Positions 8,305 through 17,290 are shown, counted from the stretch's first letter. The stretch: DNA of 64,000 bases from Sphingomonas sp. Root720 (GCF_001428605.1 NZ_LMID01000010.1:537195-601194); one strand, 5' to 3'. Made by a program: numbers and translations. Notes: generated by a model from the letters alone, not told the origin.

Positions 8305-9495
8305 ATGCCGGACAGCCGGACCAAGACCCACTGGACACGCACGCCGCTGATCGTCTCGTTCGCGGACAATCCCGCGTTCAACGAGACCTATGGCTTCGCC
8401 GGCAATTCGGGCCATGTGAACCTGGAGGGTCAGCTGCTGCGCGACCCCGCCTCCACGTCGCGCACCGTCTATGTCTTCATGCACCCGACATCGGTGCTGC
8501 ACCTGCTGCCGATGCCGACCGCGCTGGCCGATGCCGGGCTCGACGTGCTGTGCGCCGCCAGCCGCTATCCGCGCAACGACAGCGCGCTGATCTTCGAGAA
8601 GGTCGCGATCGACCTCGGCATGTGGATCGCCCATGCCCGCGAGGCGCTGGGCTATGAGAAGGTCGTGCTGGTCGGCTGGTCGGGCGGCGGATCGCTGTCG
8701 CTCTTCTACCAGGCCCAGGCCGAGAACCCCGACATCACCGAGACCCCGGCGGGCGACCCCGTCGACCTGACCCGGGCGGGGCTCCAGCCCGCCGACGGGG
8801 TGATCTTCATCGCCGCGCACCTGTCGCGCGCCGAGACGATGACCGAATGGCTCGATCCGTCGGTGATCGACGAGCTCGATCCCGACCGTCGCGATCCGGA
8901 GTTCGACATCTACGCCCCCGATTGTCCGCACCAGCCGCCCTATGACGCAGCGTTCGTCGCGCGCTTCCGCGCCGCGCAGGTCGCCCGCAACCGGCGCATC
9001 ACGGCATGGGCGCAGGAGACGCTGGCCCGGCTGCGCAGCATCGACTCGCCCGAGCAGGAACGCGCGTTCGTCGTCCATCGGACGATGTGCGACGTGCGCT
9101 GGTTCGACCCGGCGATCGACCCGTCCGACCGTCGGGTGGGCTGGACCTATATGGGCGACCCGCGCGCGGTGAACGTCGGCCCGGTGGGGCTCGCACGCTA
9201 CACCACGCTGCGCTCCTGGCTCAGCCAGTGGAGCTACGACCTGTCGAACGCCAGGGGGCCGATGAACGCCGCCAAGGTCCGCCGGACCCCGGTGTTGCAG
9301 ATCGAGAACACCGCCGACGAGGCGGTGCCCGCGACGCACAACCCCGCGATCCGCGATGCGCTGGCCACCCCCGACAAGGAATATGTCAGCCTGAAGGGCG
9401 CCACCCATTATTATCTCGGCCAGCCCGAGCTGCTCGCCCGCTGCATCGACACGGTGATCGGCTGGAGCCGCCGCAAGGGCCTGCTCGAACCATGA
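8305..9495 (+). CDS. alpha/beta-hydrolase family protein
   Basis: Product of 396 residues. The nucleophile elbow VLVGWSGGGSLSLFY near 122-136 matches GxSxG with Ser in GWSGG. A C-terminal THYYLGQPE near 374 could hold the catalytic His, with an acidic residue in ENTADEAVPATH near 335. YVFMHPTSVLHL near 55 could be the oxyanion-hole strand. It follows the hydroxylase by 35 bp on the same strand. It could be an esterase releasing an aromatic alcohol or acid, or a C-C hydrolase, though it is longer than typical meta-cleavage-product hydrolases (about 285 residues). The substrate is not identifiable. Confidence 0.8.
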   Translation: MPDSRTKTHWTRTPLIVSFADNPAFNETYGFAGNSGHVNLEGQLLRDPASTSRTVYVFMHPTSVLHLLPMPTALADAGLDVLCAASRYPRNDSALIFEKVAIDLGMWIAHAREALGYEKVVLVGWSGGGSLSLFYQAQAENPDITETPAGDPVDLTRAGLQPADGVIFIAAHLSRAETMTEWLDPSVIDELDPDRRDPEFDIYAPDCPHQPPYDAAFVARFRAAQVARNRRITAWAQETLARLRSIDSPEQERAFVVHRTMCDVRWFDPAIDPSDRRVGWTYMGDPRAVNVGPVGLARYTTLRSWLSQWSYDLSNARGPMNAAKVRRTPVLQIENTADEAVPATHNPAIRDALATPDKEYVSLKGATHYYLGQPELLARCIDTVIGWSRRKGLLEP

Positions 9496-9510
9496 CCCGC
9501 CTGCCCTGAC

Positions 9511-10335
9511 ATGGCGAGCGACCGGGCGACCGCCACGGCCCTGGCCGATCTGGTCGGCGCTATCGGCACCGACGGCTTCGCCGCGCGCTTCCTCGATGCG
9601 CTGAACGCGCTGGCCGAGGTCGACCTCTGCTCGGTGTTCGTGCGCGGGCGGCGCCAGCCGCTGCGCCTGCTGTTCGCCGAGGGACGCCATCCGATCAACG
9701 CCGGTTTCCCGATGCGGGCCTCGCTCGATTATATCCGCACCTTCTGGCGATCCGATCGCCGGATCGCGGCCCTGGCCCGATCGGTCGGCGCGGCGCCGGT
9801 GGTGGTGCGCACCTCGGCCGCCGAGATCGCCGATCCGGCGTGGCGCGCCGCCTGCTACGAGCGCGGCGGTGTCGCCGAGCGCGTCTCGGTCGTCCGCGCG
9901 GGCAACCCCGCCTTCGTCGCCAACGGCTACCGGCTGGGCGGGAGCGCGGGCTTCACCGCCACCGATCTCGAACGGTTCGAGGCGCATTCGGCGCTGCTGA
10001 TGGCGGCGGTCGAGCGCCATGCCCATGCCTGTTCGGCGGGCGGCCCGATGCTCGACGAGGCGGGGCTGGCACAGTCGCTGCTCGCGCTGCAATGCGGGCT
10101 CAGCAACCGCGAGGCCGAGATTTCGGCGGCGATGATGCTCGGCGAGACCCAGGAGGAGATCGCCAGCCGCAAGCAGCTTTCGCACGGTAGCGTGGTCACC
10201 TATCGCCGCCGTGCCTATGGCAAGCTGGGGATCGACAACCGGCGGGCGCTGCTGCGGCTGCACCGCCGGCTGCTGTCCGGCCTGCCGCCGGGCGAGGCCG
10301 CGACGGCCGAGCGCCCGATGGCCGGCCGGGACTGA
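9511..10335 (+). CDS. LuxR-type transcriptional regulator
   Basis: Predicted protein of 274 residues. Only the C-terminal part is diagnostic: CGLSNREAEISAAMMLGETQ followed by EEIASRKQLSHGSVVTYRRR is a LuxR/GerE helix-turn-helix (about residues 193-245). The first 180 residues look like a GAF-like or unassigned sensor region (FVRGRRQPLRLLFAEGRHP), with no receiver domain. It lies 15 bp after the hydrolase gene and 46 bp before the PQQ dehydrogenase gene on the same strand, so regulation of the dehydrogenase or of this cluster is likely. The ATG at 9511 has no strong ribosome site. Confidence 0.75.
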   Translation: MASDRATATALADLVGAIGTDGFAARFLDALNALAEVDLCSVFVRGRRQPLRLLFAEGRHPINAGFPMRASLDYIRTFWRSDRRIAALARSVGAAPVVVRTSAAEIADPAWRAACYERGGVAERVSVVRAGNPAFVANGYRLGGSAGFTATDLERFEAHSALLMAAVERHAHACSAGGPMLDEAGLAQSLLALQCGLSNREAEISAAMMLGETQEEIASRKQLSHGSVVTYRRRAYGKLGIDNRRALLRLHRRLLSGLPPGEAATAERPMAGRD

Positions 10336-10381
10336 CGCCGGGACCGACATGGCCGGCGGCGACAAGGAAAGAGGATCGAGG

Positions 10382-12484
10382 ATGGTGATGCGCATGAGGA
10401 AGTTCCTGATGACGGGCAGTGTCGCGCTGGCCGCCGTCTGCGTCGCCGCCACCGCCGCCGACCGCTCGCCCGCCCGGGTCGACCAGGCCCGCATGATCGC
10501 GGCCGACCGCTCGCCCGGCGAATGGATGGGCCCGGGTCGCACCTATGACGAGCAGCGCTACAGTCCGCTCGACAGGATCAGCGACGCCAATGTCGCGGGG
10601 CTCGGCCTTGCCTGGTATGCCGACCTGCCGGTCGATCGCGGGGTCGAAGCGTCGCCGATCGTGATCGACGGCGTCCTCTACAATATCGAGCCGTGGAACG
10701 TGACCACCGCCTATGACGCGAAGACCGGCAAGGAGCTTTGGCGCTTCGATCCCAAGGTCGACCGCGACAAGGGGCGACTTGCCTGCTGCGACATCGTCAC
10801 CCGCGGCCTCGCCGCCTGGAAGGGCAAGATCCTGATCGCGACGCTCGACGGGCGGCTTATCGCGATCGATGCGCGGACGGGCAAGCCGGTGTGGAGCGTG
10901 AACACGCTCGAGCCCGTCTGGCCCTATACGATCACCGGCGCGCCGCGCGTGTTCGACGGCAAGGTGCTGATCGGCAATGCCGGCGCCGAGGGCGCGGCGC
11001 GGGGCTATGTCACCGCCTATGACGCCGAGACCGGCAAGCAGCTCTGGCGCTTCCACACCGTTCCCGGCGATCCCGCCAAGGGCCAGGAGAACAAGGCGCT
11101 GGAGATGGCGGCCAAGACCTGGAAGGGCGAATGGTGGAAGCGCGGCGGCGGCGGCACCGTGTGGGACTCGATCGTCTATGACCCCGCGCTCGACCTCGTC
11201 TATATCGGCGTCGGCAATGGCGGCCCCTGGGCGCAGCGCTATCGCAGCCCCGGCGGCGGCGACAATCTCTTCCTATCGTCGATCGTCGCCTTGAACGCGA
11301 AGACCGGCGCCTATGTCTGGCATTACCAGACGACGCCGGGCGACGAATGGGACTTCACCGCCACCCAGTCGATGATCCTCGCCGATCTCAGGATCGGGGG
11401 GAAGGTCCGCAAGGTGCTGATGCAGGCGCCGAAGAACGGCTTCTTCTACGTGCTCGACCGCGCGACCGGCCAGCTGATCTCGGCCGAGCCCTATGTCGCG
11501 ATGAACTGGGCGAACGGGATCGACAAGGCCACCGGACGGCCCAACGTCAACCCCGAGGCGCGCTATGGCGAGGTGCCGGTGCTGCTGACCCCGGGCGCGG
11601 GCGGCGGGCACAACTGGAACCCGATGGCCTACAGCCCGAAGACCGGGCTCGCCTATTTCCCGGTGACCGAGATGTACATGGCCTATTCGGTCAATCCGGA
11701 CTTCAAGCAGACCCCGGGGAACATGAGCCAGCTCGCGCTGTCGACGACGGGCTATGAGCTGACCCGCAAGGCCGGCGCCGAATATGCGGCGAACCACAAC
11801 AAGACCTGGCTGACCGCCTGGGACCCGGTCGCGCAGAAGGAGCGCTGGCGCGTGCCCTATTCGCAGCGCGGCAGCGGCGGGCTGCTGGCGACGGCGGGTA
11901 ACCTGGTCTTCCAGGGGACGGTCAACGGCACCTTCGCCGCCTATCGCGCCGACAGCGGCGACAAGCTGTGGGAGACGCCGGTCCAGCAGGTGCCGATCGC
12001 CGCGCCGATCACCTATATGGTCGACGGCGTCCAATATGTCGCGGTCAACGCCGGCTGGGGCGGCGGCCTCGCCCATTCGACGAGCGCCAAGGCGCTCGGC
12101 TTCCCGGTCGCGACGCCGCGCCTGCTCGTCTTCCGGCTCGGCGGCACCGCCAAGCTGCCGATGCTGGCGAATGACGGCCCGGCCCTCGTGCGTCCCGAGG
12201 ATACGAAGGCCGACGCCGCGACGATCGCCCTCGGCGAGAAAGTCTATGCCGACAACTGCGCGACCTGCCATGGCGAGCAGGCGCGCGGCGGGGTGAAGGA
12301 CCTGCGCCGCATGTCGCCGGAGACCCATGCCGAGTTCATGGATATCGTGATCGGCGGCAAGCGCCGCGAGAAGGGCATGGTGAGCTTCGCCGACGTCATC
12401 AGCCAGGACGACGCCAAGGCGGTCCACGCCTATCTGATCCGCCGCGCCAACCAGGACTGGGACAGCATCGTCGCGAATAAATAG
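10382..12484 (+). CDS. PQQ-dependent quinohaemoprotein alcohol dehydrogenase
   Basis: Product of 700 residues exported to the periplasm by an N-terminal signal (FLMTGSVALAAVCVAATA). It is an eight-bladed PQQ propeller with a C-terminal cytochrome c domain. Adjacent Cys135-Cys136 form the vicinal disulfide ring over PQQ. Tryptophan-docking repeats such as DAKTGKELWRFDP and DAETGKQLWRFHT recur, and GDEWDFTATQ carries the catalytic Asp. The haem site is CATCH at 626-630. It oxidises primary or secondary alcohols and passes electrons to the respiratory chain. No pqq biosynthesis genes are in view. The ATG at 10382 has AAAGAGG seven bases upstream. Confidence 0.92.
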   Translation: MVMRMRKFLMTGSVALAAVCVAATAADRSPARVDQARMIAADRSPGEWMGPGRTYDEQRYSPLDRISDANVAGLGLAWYADLPVDRGVEASPIVIDGVLYNIEPWNVTTAYDAKTGKELWRFDPKVDRDKGRLACCDIVTRGLAAWKGKILIATLDGRLIAIDARTGKPVWSVNTLEPVWPYTITGAPRVFDGKVLIGNAGAEGAARGYVTAYDAETGKQLWRFHTVPGDPAKGQENKALEMAAKTWKGEWWKRGGGGTVWDSIVYDPALDLVYIGVGNGGPWAQRYRSPGGGDNLFLSSIVALNAKTGAYVWHYQTTPGDEWDFTATQSMILADLRIGGKVRKVLMQAPKNGFFYVLDRATGQLISAEPYVAMNWANGIDKATGRPNVNPEARYGEVPVLLTPGAGGGHNWNPMAYSPKTGLAYFPVTEMYMAYSVNPDFKQTPGNMSQLALSTTGYELTRKAGAEYAANHNKTWLTAWDPVAQKERWRVPYSQRGSGGLLATAGNLVFQGTVNGTFAAYRADSGDKLWETPVQQVPIAAPITYMVDGVQYVAVNAGWGGGLAHSTSAKALGFPVATPRLLVFRLGGTAKLPMLANDGPALVRPEDTKADAATIALGEKVYADNCATCHGEQARGGVKDLRRMSPETHAEFMDIVIGGKRREKGMVSFADVISQDDAKAVHAYLIRRANQDWDSIVANK

Positions 12485-12498
12485 GAAGCGCCCATAAG

Positions 12499-12520
12499 CC
12501 CCTCTCCTTCAGGGGAGGGG
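12499..12520. terminator. GC-rich hairpin between convergent genes
   Basis: A 9-bp stem (one G-T pair) with a TTCA tetraloop, CCCCTCTCC/GGGGAGGGG, just after the dehydrogenase stop and facing the reductase gene. It has no U tract, so it may be a weak bidirectional terminator or an RNA-processing hairpin. Confidence 0.4.
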
Positions 12521-12530
12521 TGAAGAAGGG

Positions 12531-13469
12531 TCAACCCTCCACCTGGAACCCCGAGTCCGACTGCCGCAGCCGGATCCGCCCCGCGGCCACCGCGCCGATC
12601 CAGCGCGCGGTGCGCTCGAAGCCCCCGAACGGGAAGAGGTGGATGCCGACCGGCCCCAGCGCATCGATATCGGGCGTCTCGGCCAGGTCGCGCAGGATCG
12701 GATCGGGCGCCGCCTCGGTCAGCAGCCGGGCGATCGAAGCGCCGCGCGAGACGATCGCCCGGGCCGACGCGCCCACCCCGCAGATCCGCGCGAAGCGCAT
12801 CAGGGTGCGGATGCTGGCCGGCCCGGCGATCCCGAGCCGCACCGGCACCTGGCGGTGACGCGCGCGAAACGCCCGCGTCCAGGCGAGCATCGGGTCCGAA
12901 TCGAAGCAGAGCTGGGTGATCACCTCGGGCGTCAGCCCGAGCGCCTCGACGGCCGCGATCTTGGCGTCGAGCGCCGCGGCGAGATCGGCCTCGCCGACCG
13001 CCGGATGCCCTTCGGGATAGCCGCCCAGCGCGATCCGCCGCAGCGACGGATGCGCGAAGGCCGGGCTCGCGAGCAGGTCCGCGCTTGCGGTGAACGGGCC
13101 GCGCGGCTGCTTCGCATCGCCGCCGATCACCAGCAGTTGCGACACGCCGGCCTCGTCGCACAACCGCCCGATCAGCCGCCCGAGATGCGCCTCGTCCTCG
13201 ATCATCCGCGCGGCGATGTGGGGCATCGGCTCCAGCCCGATCCGCCGCAGCGCGCGGGCCGCGCCGATCCGGTCGTCGTCGCCGTCGCGTGGCAGCCAGG
13301 TGATCGACACCCGCCCGCCCGGCGCGACCAGCGACGCCGCCGCCTCGATCGCCGCATCGTCGCGCGCCGAGACCTCGAAGGATGCCGTGCGGGCGAGCGC
13401 GGCGACGCGCTCGCGCACCGGCGGTCCGTCGTCGTCCCGCGCCGCCGCCGGGAGTCCGCCGGGCATCAT
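12531..13469 (-). CDS. methylenetetrahydrofolate reductase family protein
   Basis: Product of 312 residues with the MTHFR TIM-barrel pattern: RVSITWLPRDGDD near 52, MPHIAARMIEDEA near 81, LLVIGGDAKQPRG near 111-123, IALGGYPEGHP near 145, and ITQLCFDSDPM near 189. The family interconverts 5,10-methylene- and 5-methyl-tetrahydrofolate with FAD. The start at 13469 overlaps the stop of the upstream methyltransferase-like gene by 4 bp (ATGA), so the two are translationally coupled. Such reductases often sit with O-demethylation genes that generate methyl-tetrahydrofolate. Whether this is the biosynthetic MetF or a catabolic paralogue cannot be told here. Confidence 0.82.
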   Translation of the reverse strand: MMPGGLPAAARDDDGPPVRERVAALARTASFEVSARDDAAIEAAASLVAPGGRVSITWLPRDGDDDRIGAARALRRIGLEPMPHIAARMIEDEAHLGRLIGRLCDEAGVSQLLVIGGDAKQPRGPFTASADLLASPAFAHPSLRRIALGGYPEGHPAVGEADLAAALDAKIAAVEALGLTPEVITQLCFDSDPMLAWTRAFRARHRQVPVRLGIAGPASIRTLMRFARICGVGASARAIVSRGASIARLLTEAAPDPILRDLAETPDIDALGPVGIHLFPFGGFERTARWIGAVAAGRIRLRQSDSGFQVEG

Positions 13470-14671
13470 GCCGCCCGCGCGCCGGCCTTGCGGACGATCA
13501 CATAGCTCTCGTCGTTGAACCATAGCTCGCCATTCTTGCGCAGCACCTTGCGGGTCGCCTCGAGATAGGCGGGTCCGCTCATCGCCTGCGCCAGCCGGTC
13601 GTCGTCGATCTGCGCGACATAGGTGGCGGCGTTCCAGGCGGCGAGCAGGGTCGACGTGCCGATCGACGCCGTCTCGCTGTCGATCTCGTCGGGCAGGGTG
13701 TGCATCTCGTAGCGGAACAGCGCTTCGGCACTGGTCAGCGGATCGAAGCGAAAATCGTCGGCCTCGTCCCCCAACGCTTTCTTCGTCGCGTCGAGCAGTG
13801 CGTAGCGCGAGGTGGTGAAGGGGTCTTCGCCCGGCCAGACATGCTGGACGATCTCCAGCCCCGGGTCATTGCCCGCCGAATGGATGCCGAGCAGCCGGCC
13901 ATTCTCGCGCAGCGCGCGGGCGAGCGGCGCCAATACCCGCTTCGCCTTGAACTCGGTCGCGGCGCTGAGGCGGAAGGGCTGGCTGGCGATGACGAGGTCG
14001 AAATCGGCCACGGGCGCATCCTGCCGGGGGATGATCTCGTCGAGCAGGAACCCGCAATCCTCGCGGTAGAGGATCAGGGTGGTCGGGGTCTCGGGGAGCA
14101 GGCTGCCGGTCTTCTCCGAGACGCGGGTACGCCAGTTGCGGGCCAGGAAGGGCTGGAGCGCGAGGATCTGGCGCTCGAACTCGGCGGTCGTGCTGCCCTT
14201 GAGCGCCACCGCTTTCCACACCATGCGCTCGCGCGCCTCGGGCTTGTTCGGCACCAGCCAGGGCGCCTCGGCATAGGAGATGTTGGTGACCGCGAGCACC
14301 GTTTCGGGATGCTCGAAGAAACGGTCGGGCATCTTGTCGAGGGTCAGGCGGACGTCCTCGAGGCTGATCTCCTTGCCCGCTATGTAGAAGGGGAAGCGCG
14401 GATAGGCCTCGTGCATCGACCGCATCACCCGCGCCAGCACGGTGCCGTCCCCCATGCCCGCATCGAAGAAGCGCACCGCCGGCGGCTCGGGCCGCAGCTT
14501 CTTGAGTTCGCGCGCGACCCGTTCGGCCACCACCCACTTCTCCGAGCAGGTGTTCACGAACATCAGATATTTCTGGCGATTGTCGTAGAAGCGGAAATCC
14601 TGTTCGGACTTCTGCGCGGCCGGGGCTTCGGTTCCTTCACCCTCGGCCTGCTTGACGATCGCAACTGCCAT
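13466..14671 (-). CDS. SAM-dependent methyltransferase-like protein paired with the reductase
   Basis: Predicted protein of 401 residues. VRFFDAGMGDGTVLARVMR near 66-84 looks like methyltransferase motif I, and VADFDLVIASQPFRLS near 222 could be motif IV. Between them is a long insert (LKGSTTAEFERQILALQPF, then a segment with LPETPTTLILYREDCGF) that I do not recognise. The open frame extends about 70 codons further upstream, but the ATG at 14671 has an AGAGGATCAGG site and a natural N-terminus. Coupling to the MTHFR-family gene suggests a shared one-carbon reaction. The methyl acceptor, or even whether methyl transfer is the activity, is unknown. Confidence 0.7.
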   Translation of the reverse strand: MAVAIVKQAEGEGTEAPAAQKSEQDFRFYDNRQKYLMFVNTCSEKWVVAERVARELKKLRPEPPAVRFFDAGMGDGTVLARVMRSMHEAYPRFPFYIAGKEISLEDVRLTLDKMPDRFFEHPETVLAVTNISYAEAPWLVPNKPEARERMVWKAVALKGSTTAEFERQILALQPFLARNWRTRVSEKTGSLLPETPTTLILYREDCGFLLDEIIPRQDAPVADFDLVIASQPFRLSAATEFKAKRVLAPLARALRENGRLLGIHSAGNDPGLEIVQHVWPGEDPFTTSRYALLDATKKALGDEADDFRFDPLTSAEALFRYEMHTLPDEIDSETASIGTSTLLAAWNAATYVAQIDDDRLAQAMSGPAYLEATRKVLRKNGELWFNDESYVIVRKAGARAA

Positions 14672-14789
14672 GGCCTGATCCTCTTCCGTTTCCGGATGGG
14701 ATCGGCCCCGCGCGGCCGGGGGTAAACCACAATCGAGCCCACGGGCGAGAGTGGGACGGGCCCCACCCGCACCCTCCTTTGGACCAGGT

Positions 14790-15920
14790 CTACCGCGCCA
14801 GCGCGGTCCGCGCGATTTCCTCGTAGATGTCGGCGAGCGCGTAGAGATCGGGGATCGCCACCGCCTCGTCGAGCTTGTGCATCGTCGCATTGCACAGGCC
14901 GAACTCGACCACCGGGCACAGCTTCGACAGGAAGCGCGCGTCGGAGGTGCCGCCGCTGGTCGACAACTCGGGAGTCAGCCCGGTCACCTTGACGATCGCC
15001 GCCGAGATCAGCGCCGAGAAGTCGCCCGGCGGGGTGATGAAGCTCTCGCCCGAGATCACTGCCCTGACGGTCGCATCCGGGGCATGGTCGGCGACGGTGC
15101 GGCGGACGAGCTCGACGAGGTCGGCGCCGCGATGCGCGTCGTTGAAGCGGATGTTGAGCCGCGCCCGCGCCGTCGCCGGGATCAGGTTGGTCGCGCCATT
15201 GCCCACGTCGACCGTCGTGATCTCCAGGTTCGACGGCTGGAACCAGTCATTGCCGTCGTCGAGATGGAGCGCGGCCAGCGCGTCGAGCGCGCTGACCAGC
15301 GCCGGGATCGGGTTGGCCGCGAGATGCGGATAGGCGACATGGCCCTGCGTCCCGACATTCTCGATCCACATGTTGACCGAACCGCGCCGGCCGATCTTGA
15401 CCATGTCGCCGAGGCGGTGGGTCGAGGTCGGCTCGCCGACCAGGCAGAGGTCGGGGCATATGCCGCTGTCCTTCATCCAGTCGATCAGCGCGACGGTGCC
15501 GAAGGTTGCTGGCCCCTCCTCGTCGCCGGTGATGATCAGGCTGATCGTGCCCGGATGATCCTCCAACCGCGCGGCGGCGGCGATGAAGGCGGCGATCGCG
15601 CCCTTCATGTCGACCGCGCCGCGCCCGTAGAGCAGGTCGCCGCGTATCTCGGGCACGAAGGGATCGCCGCTCCAGCCCTCGCCCGGCGGCACGACGTCGC
15701 TATGCCCCGCAAAGGCGAAATGCGGCCCGCCTTGCCCCCGGATCGCGAACAGATTCTCGACCGGCCCGTCGGGCGCCTCGCCGGCGGCGAAGCGGTGGAC
15801 GGCGAAGCCGATCGACTCCAGCGCGCCGGCGATCACGGCCATCGCCCCCGCATCGGCCGGGGTCACGCTCGGGCAGGCGATCAGGCGCCGGGCAAGGTCG
15901 AGGGGGTCGATTGCGTTCAT
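14790..15920 (-). CDS. dapE: succinyl-diaminopimelate desuccinylase
   Basis: Product of 376 residues in the M20 metallopeptidase-like family. DapE hydrolyses N-succinyl-LL-2,6-diaminopimelate in lysine and cell-wall biosynthesis. Visible are SVTPADAGAM near 18, the zinc ligand in FAFAGHSDVVPPGEGW near 68-83, GRGAVDMKGAIAAF near 98, the catalytic Glu in ITGDEEGPATFG near 130 and SGGTSDARFLSK near 318. The length matches the family (about 375-380). It is the upstream neighbour of the one-carbon pair on the same strand but 118 bp away, so probably a separate unit. Confidence 0.95.
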   Translation of the reverse strand: MNAIDPLDLARRLIACPSVTPADAGAMAVIAGALESIGFAVHRFAAGEAPDGPVENLFAIRGQGGPHFAFAGHSDVVPPGEGWSGDPFVPEIRGDLLYGRGAVDMKGAIAAFIAAAARLEDHPGTISLIITGDEEGPATFGTVALIDWMKDSGICPDLCLVGEPTSTHRLGDMVKIGRRGSVNMWIENVGTQGHVAYPHLAANPIPALVSALDALAALHLDDGNDWFQPSNLEITTVDVGNGATNLIPATARARLNIRFNDAHRGADLVELVRRTVADHAPDATVRAVISGESFITPPGDFSALISAAIVKVTGLTPELSTSGGTSDARFLSKLCPVVEFGLCNATMHKLDEAVAIPDLYALADIYEEIARTALAR

Positions 15921-15974
15921 TCTTTCGCCCGCCTAGCCTCCTCTTCGGCCAAAGCAAAGCTCGGAGCGACACCC

Positions 15975-16424
15975 TTGCCCAAGATCGACCTCGCCGCGAT
16001 CCCGCAGACCAATGCCACCGGCTATCCGCCCGAATATGCCGATGTCGTGCGGGGCCGCTGGTACCGCCGCCTCGCACCCGCCGGCGGCCTGGCCGACTAT
16101 GGCGTCAGCCATGTCACCCTGAAGCCCGGCGGCTGGTCCGCGCAACGCCACTGGCATGAGGGGGAGGACGAGTTCGTCGTGATGCTGTCGGGCCATGCCG
16201 TGCTGGTCGACGATGCGGGCCGCACGCCGATGGGGCCCGGCGACTGCGCGGCCTTCCCCAAGAACGACGGCAACGGCCATTGCCTGGTCAACGAGAGCGA
16301 CGCCGACTGTTCCTATATCGCGGTCGGCCGCCCGGCGCAGAGCGACTGCCACTATCCCGACATCGACATGCACCTCGACGCGACGAGGGGACGGCAGGTG
16401 CGCAAGGACGGTTCGGAGTTCTGA
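15975..16424 (+). CDS. cupin-domain protein (TTG start)
   Basis: Predicted protein of 149 residues with a classic cupin barrel. The first motif is WSAQRHWHEGEDEFVVMLSG near 55-74, which has the metal-binding His-x-His and Glu. A second motif follows, with AFPKNDGNGHCLVNES. No ATG exists in frame near the domain start; TTG at 15975 is preceded by GGAG at eight bases and is the best start. It is divergent from dapE, 54 bp apart. Many short cupins of this kind are described as transcriptional regulators or isomerases without proof, and I cannot assign a reaction. Confidence 0.75.
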   Translation: MPKIDLAAIPQTNATGYPPEYADVVRGRWYRRLAPAGGLADYGVSHVTLKPGGWSAQRHWHEGEDEFVVMLSGHAVLVDDAGRTPMGPGDCAAFPKNDGNGHCLVNESDADCSYIAVGRPAQSDCHYPDIDMHLDATRGRQVRKDGSEF

Positions 16425-16465
16425 CGGGCGGCAGGCTGTTGCTGGAGAATCTCCATTTCCTCCGG

Positions 16466-16490
16466 CGTCACGCCAGCGAAGGCTGGGGTC
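16466..16490. repeat. REP-like element, copy with CCAGC-GAAG-GCTGG core
   Basis: A 25-bp unit starting CGTCACGCCAGC, with a CCAGC/GCTGG stem around GAAG. It differs from the unit at 17395-17419 at a single base, and both flank the glutathione transferase gene. Confidence 0.65.
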
Positions 16491-16501
16491 CATGTCTCTC
16501 A

Positions 16502-16546
16502 TCAGCCGGAGGCTGACCAATTATCCTCAACCCGGCGAAAGCCGGG
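16502..16546. repeat. two further small hairpins (REP-like)
   Basis: TCAGCC-GGA-GGCTGA at 16502-16516 is followed by CCCGGC-GAAA-GCCGGG at 16531-16546. The second has a stable GNRA-type tetraloop, and the related 43724 copy shares the CCGGCGAAAGCCGG core. Together with the copy at 16466 they fill the gap between the cupin and transferase genes. Confidence 0.55.
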
Positions 16547-16615
16547 ATCTCCCTGCCTTTTCCCAGCGTCCGAGAAGAAGGGGAGATCCTGCCTTCGCCA
16601 GAAGGACGGACGGGC

Positions 16616-17290
16616 CTACGCCTGCTCCGCCGCGCGCTCGAACTTCTCGATCACCCAGCTTTCGCCCGCGGCGCCCCGGCTCCAGTCGACCATGAAGGGA
16701 TGCGCCCAGACCGCCTCGCAATAGTCCGAGGCGAGCGCGGGCAGCGGGATCGAATAGGTGCGGAAGCGGCTGACGACGGGGGCGAACATGATGTCGACCG
16801 CACCGAACGCGCCGAACAGATAGTCGCCGTCCCGGCCGAAGCGCTCCTTCGCCTGGTCCCACAGCGAGGCGATGCGCTGTACGTCGGCGGCGACCTCGGG
16901 GGTCAGCGGCTCGGGCGGATAGACGTGGCGCAGGTTCATCGTGTGCTGCGAGCGGAGCGCGGTGTAGCCCGCGTGCATCTCCGACGCCATCGACCGGGCC
17001 AGCGCGCGGGCGGCATCGTCGGCGGGCCAATAGCGGTCGCGGCCCACCTTGTCGGCCAGATAGTCGATGATCGCCAGGCTTTCCCACACAGCATTGTCGC
17101 CGTCCCAGACGATCGGGACCTTGCCATTGGACGGCGCGAAGACCGGCGACTCGCGCAGCGCGGGCCAGGCGTCGTCGTACAGCGACACGACCTCCTCCTC
17201 GAACGGGAGCCCCGACTGCCGCACCGCCAGCCAGCCGCGCAACGACCAGCTCGAATAGACCTTGTTGCCGATGAAGATCCTAAGCGTCAT
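16616..17290 (-). CDS. glutathione S-transferase family protein
   Basis: Product of 224 residues. The N-terminal thioredoxin-like domain starts RIFIGNKVYSSWSLRGWLAV, where SSWS supplies the likely catalytic Ser. It contains NGKVPIVWDGD near 55 and the conserved ES pair in AVWESLAIIDYLAD near 67. An all-helical C-terminal domain follows, with GAFGAVDIMFAPVV near 161-174 (N-capping box). Glutathione conjugation, isomerisation or dehalogenation are family activities; the substrate is unknown. REP-like hairpins flank the gene on both sides. Confidence 0.88.
   Translation of the reverse strand: MTLRIFIGNKVYSSWSLRGWLAVRQSGLPFEEEVVSLYDDAWPALRESPVFAPSNGKVPIVWDGDNAVWESLAIIDYLADKVGRDRYWPADDAARALARSMASEMHAGYTALRSQHTMNLRHVYPPEPLTPEVAADVQRIASLWDQAKERFGRDGDYLFGAFGAVDIMFAPVVSRFRTYSIPLPALASDYCEAVWAHPFMVDWSRGAAGESWVIEKFERAAEQA

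Noticed and set aside
8218-10542. A 774-codon minus-strand frame across the hydrolase, LuxR and dehydrogenase genes
   Set aside because: It crosses three real genes on the other strand and lacks motifs; its residue mix is that of a reversed GC-rich frame.
12499-12520. A canonical intrinsic terminator for the PQQ dehydrogenase gene
   Set aside because: The hairpin is strong but no U tract follows, so it is listed only as a weak candidate.
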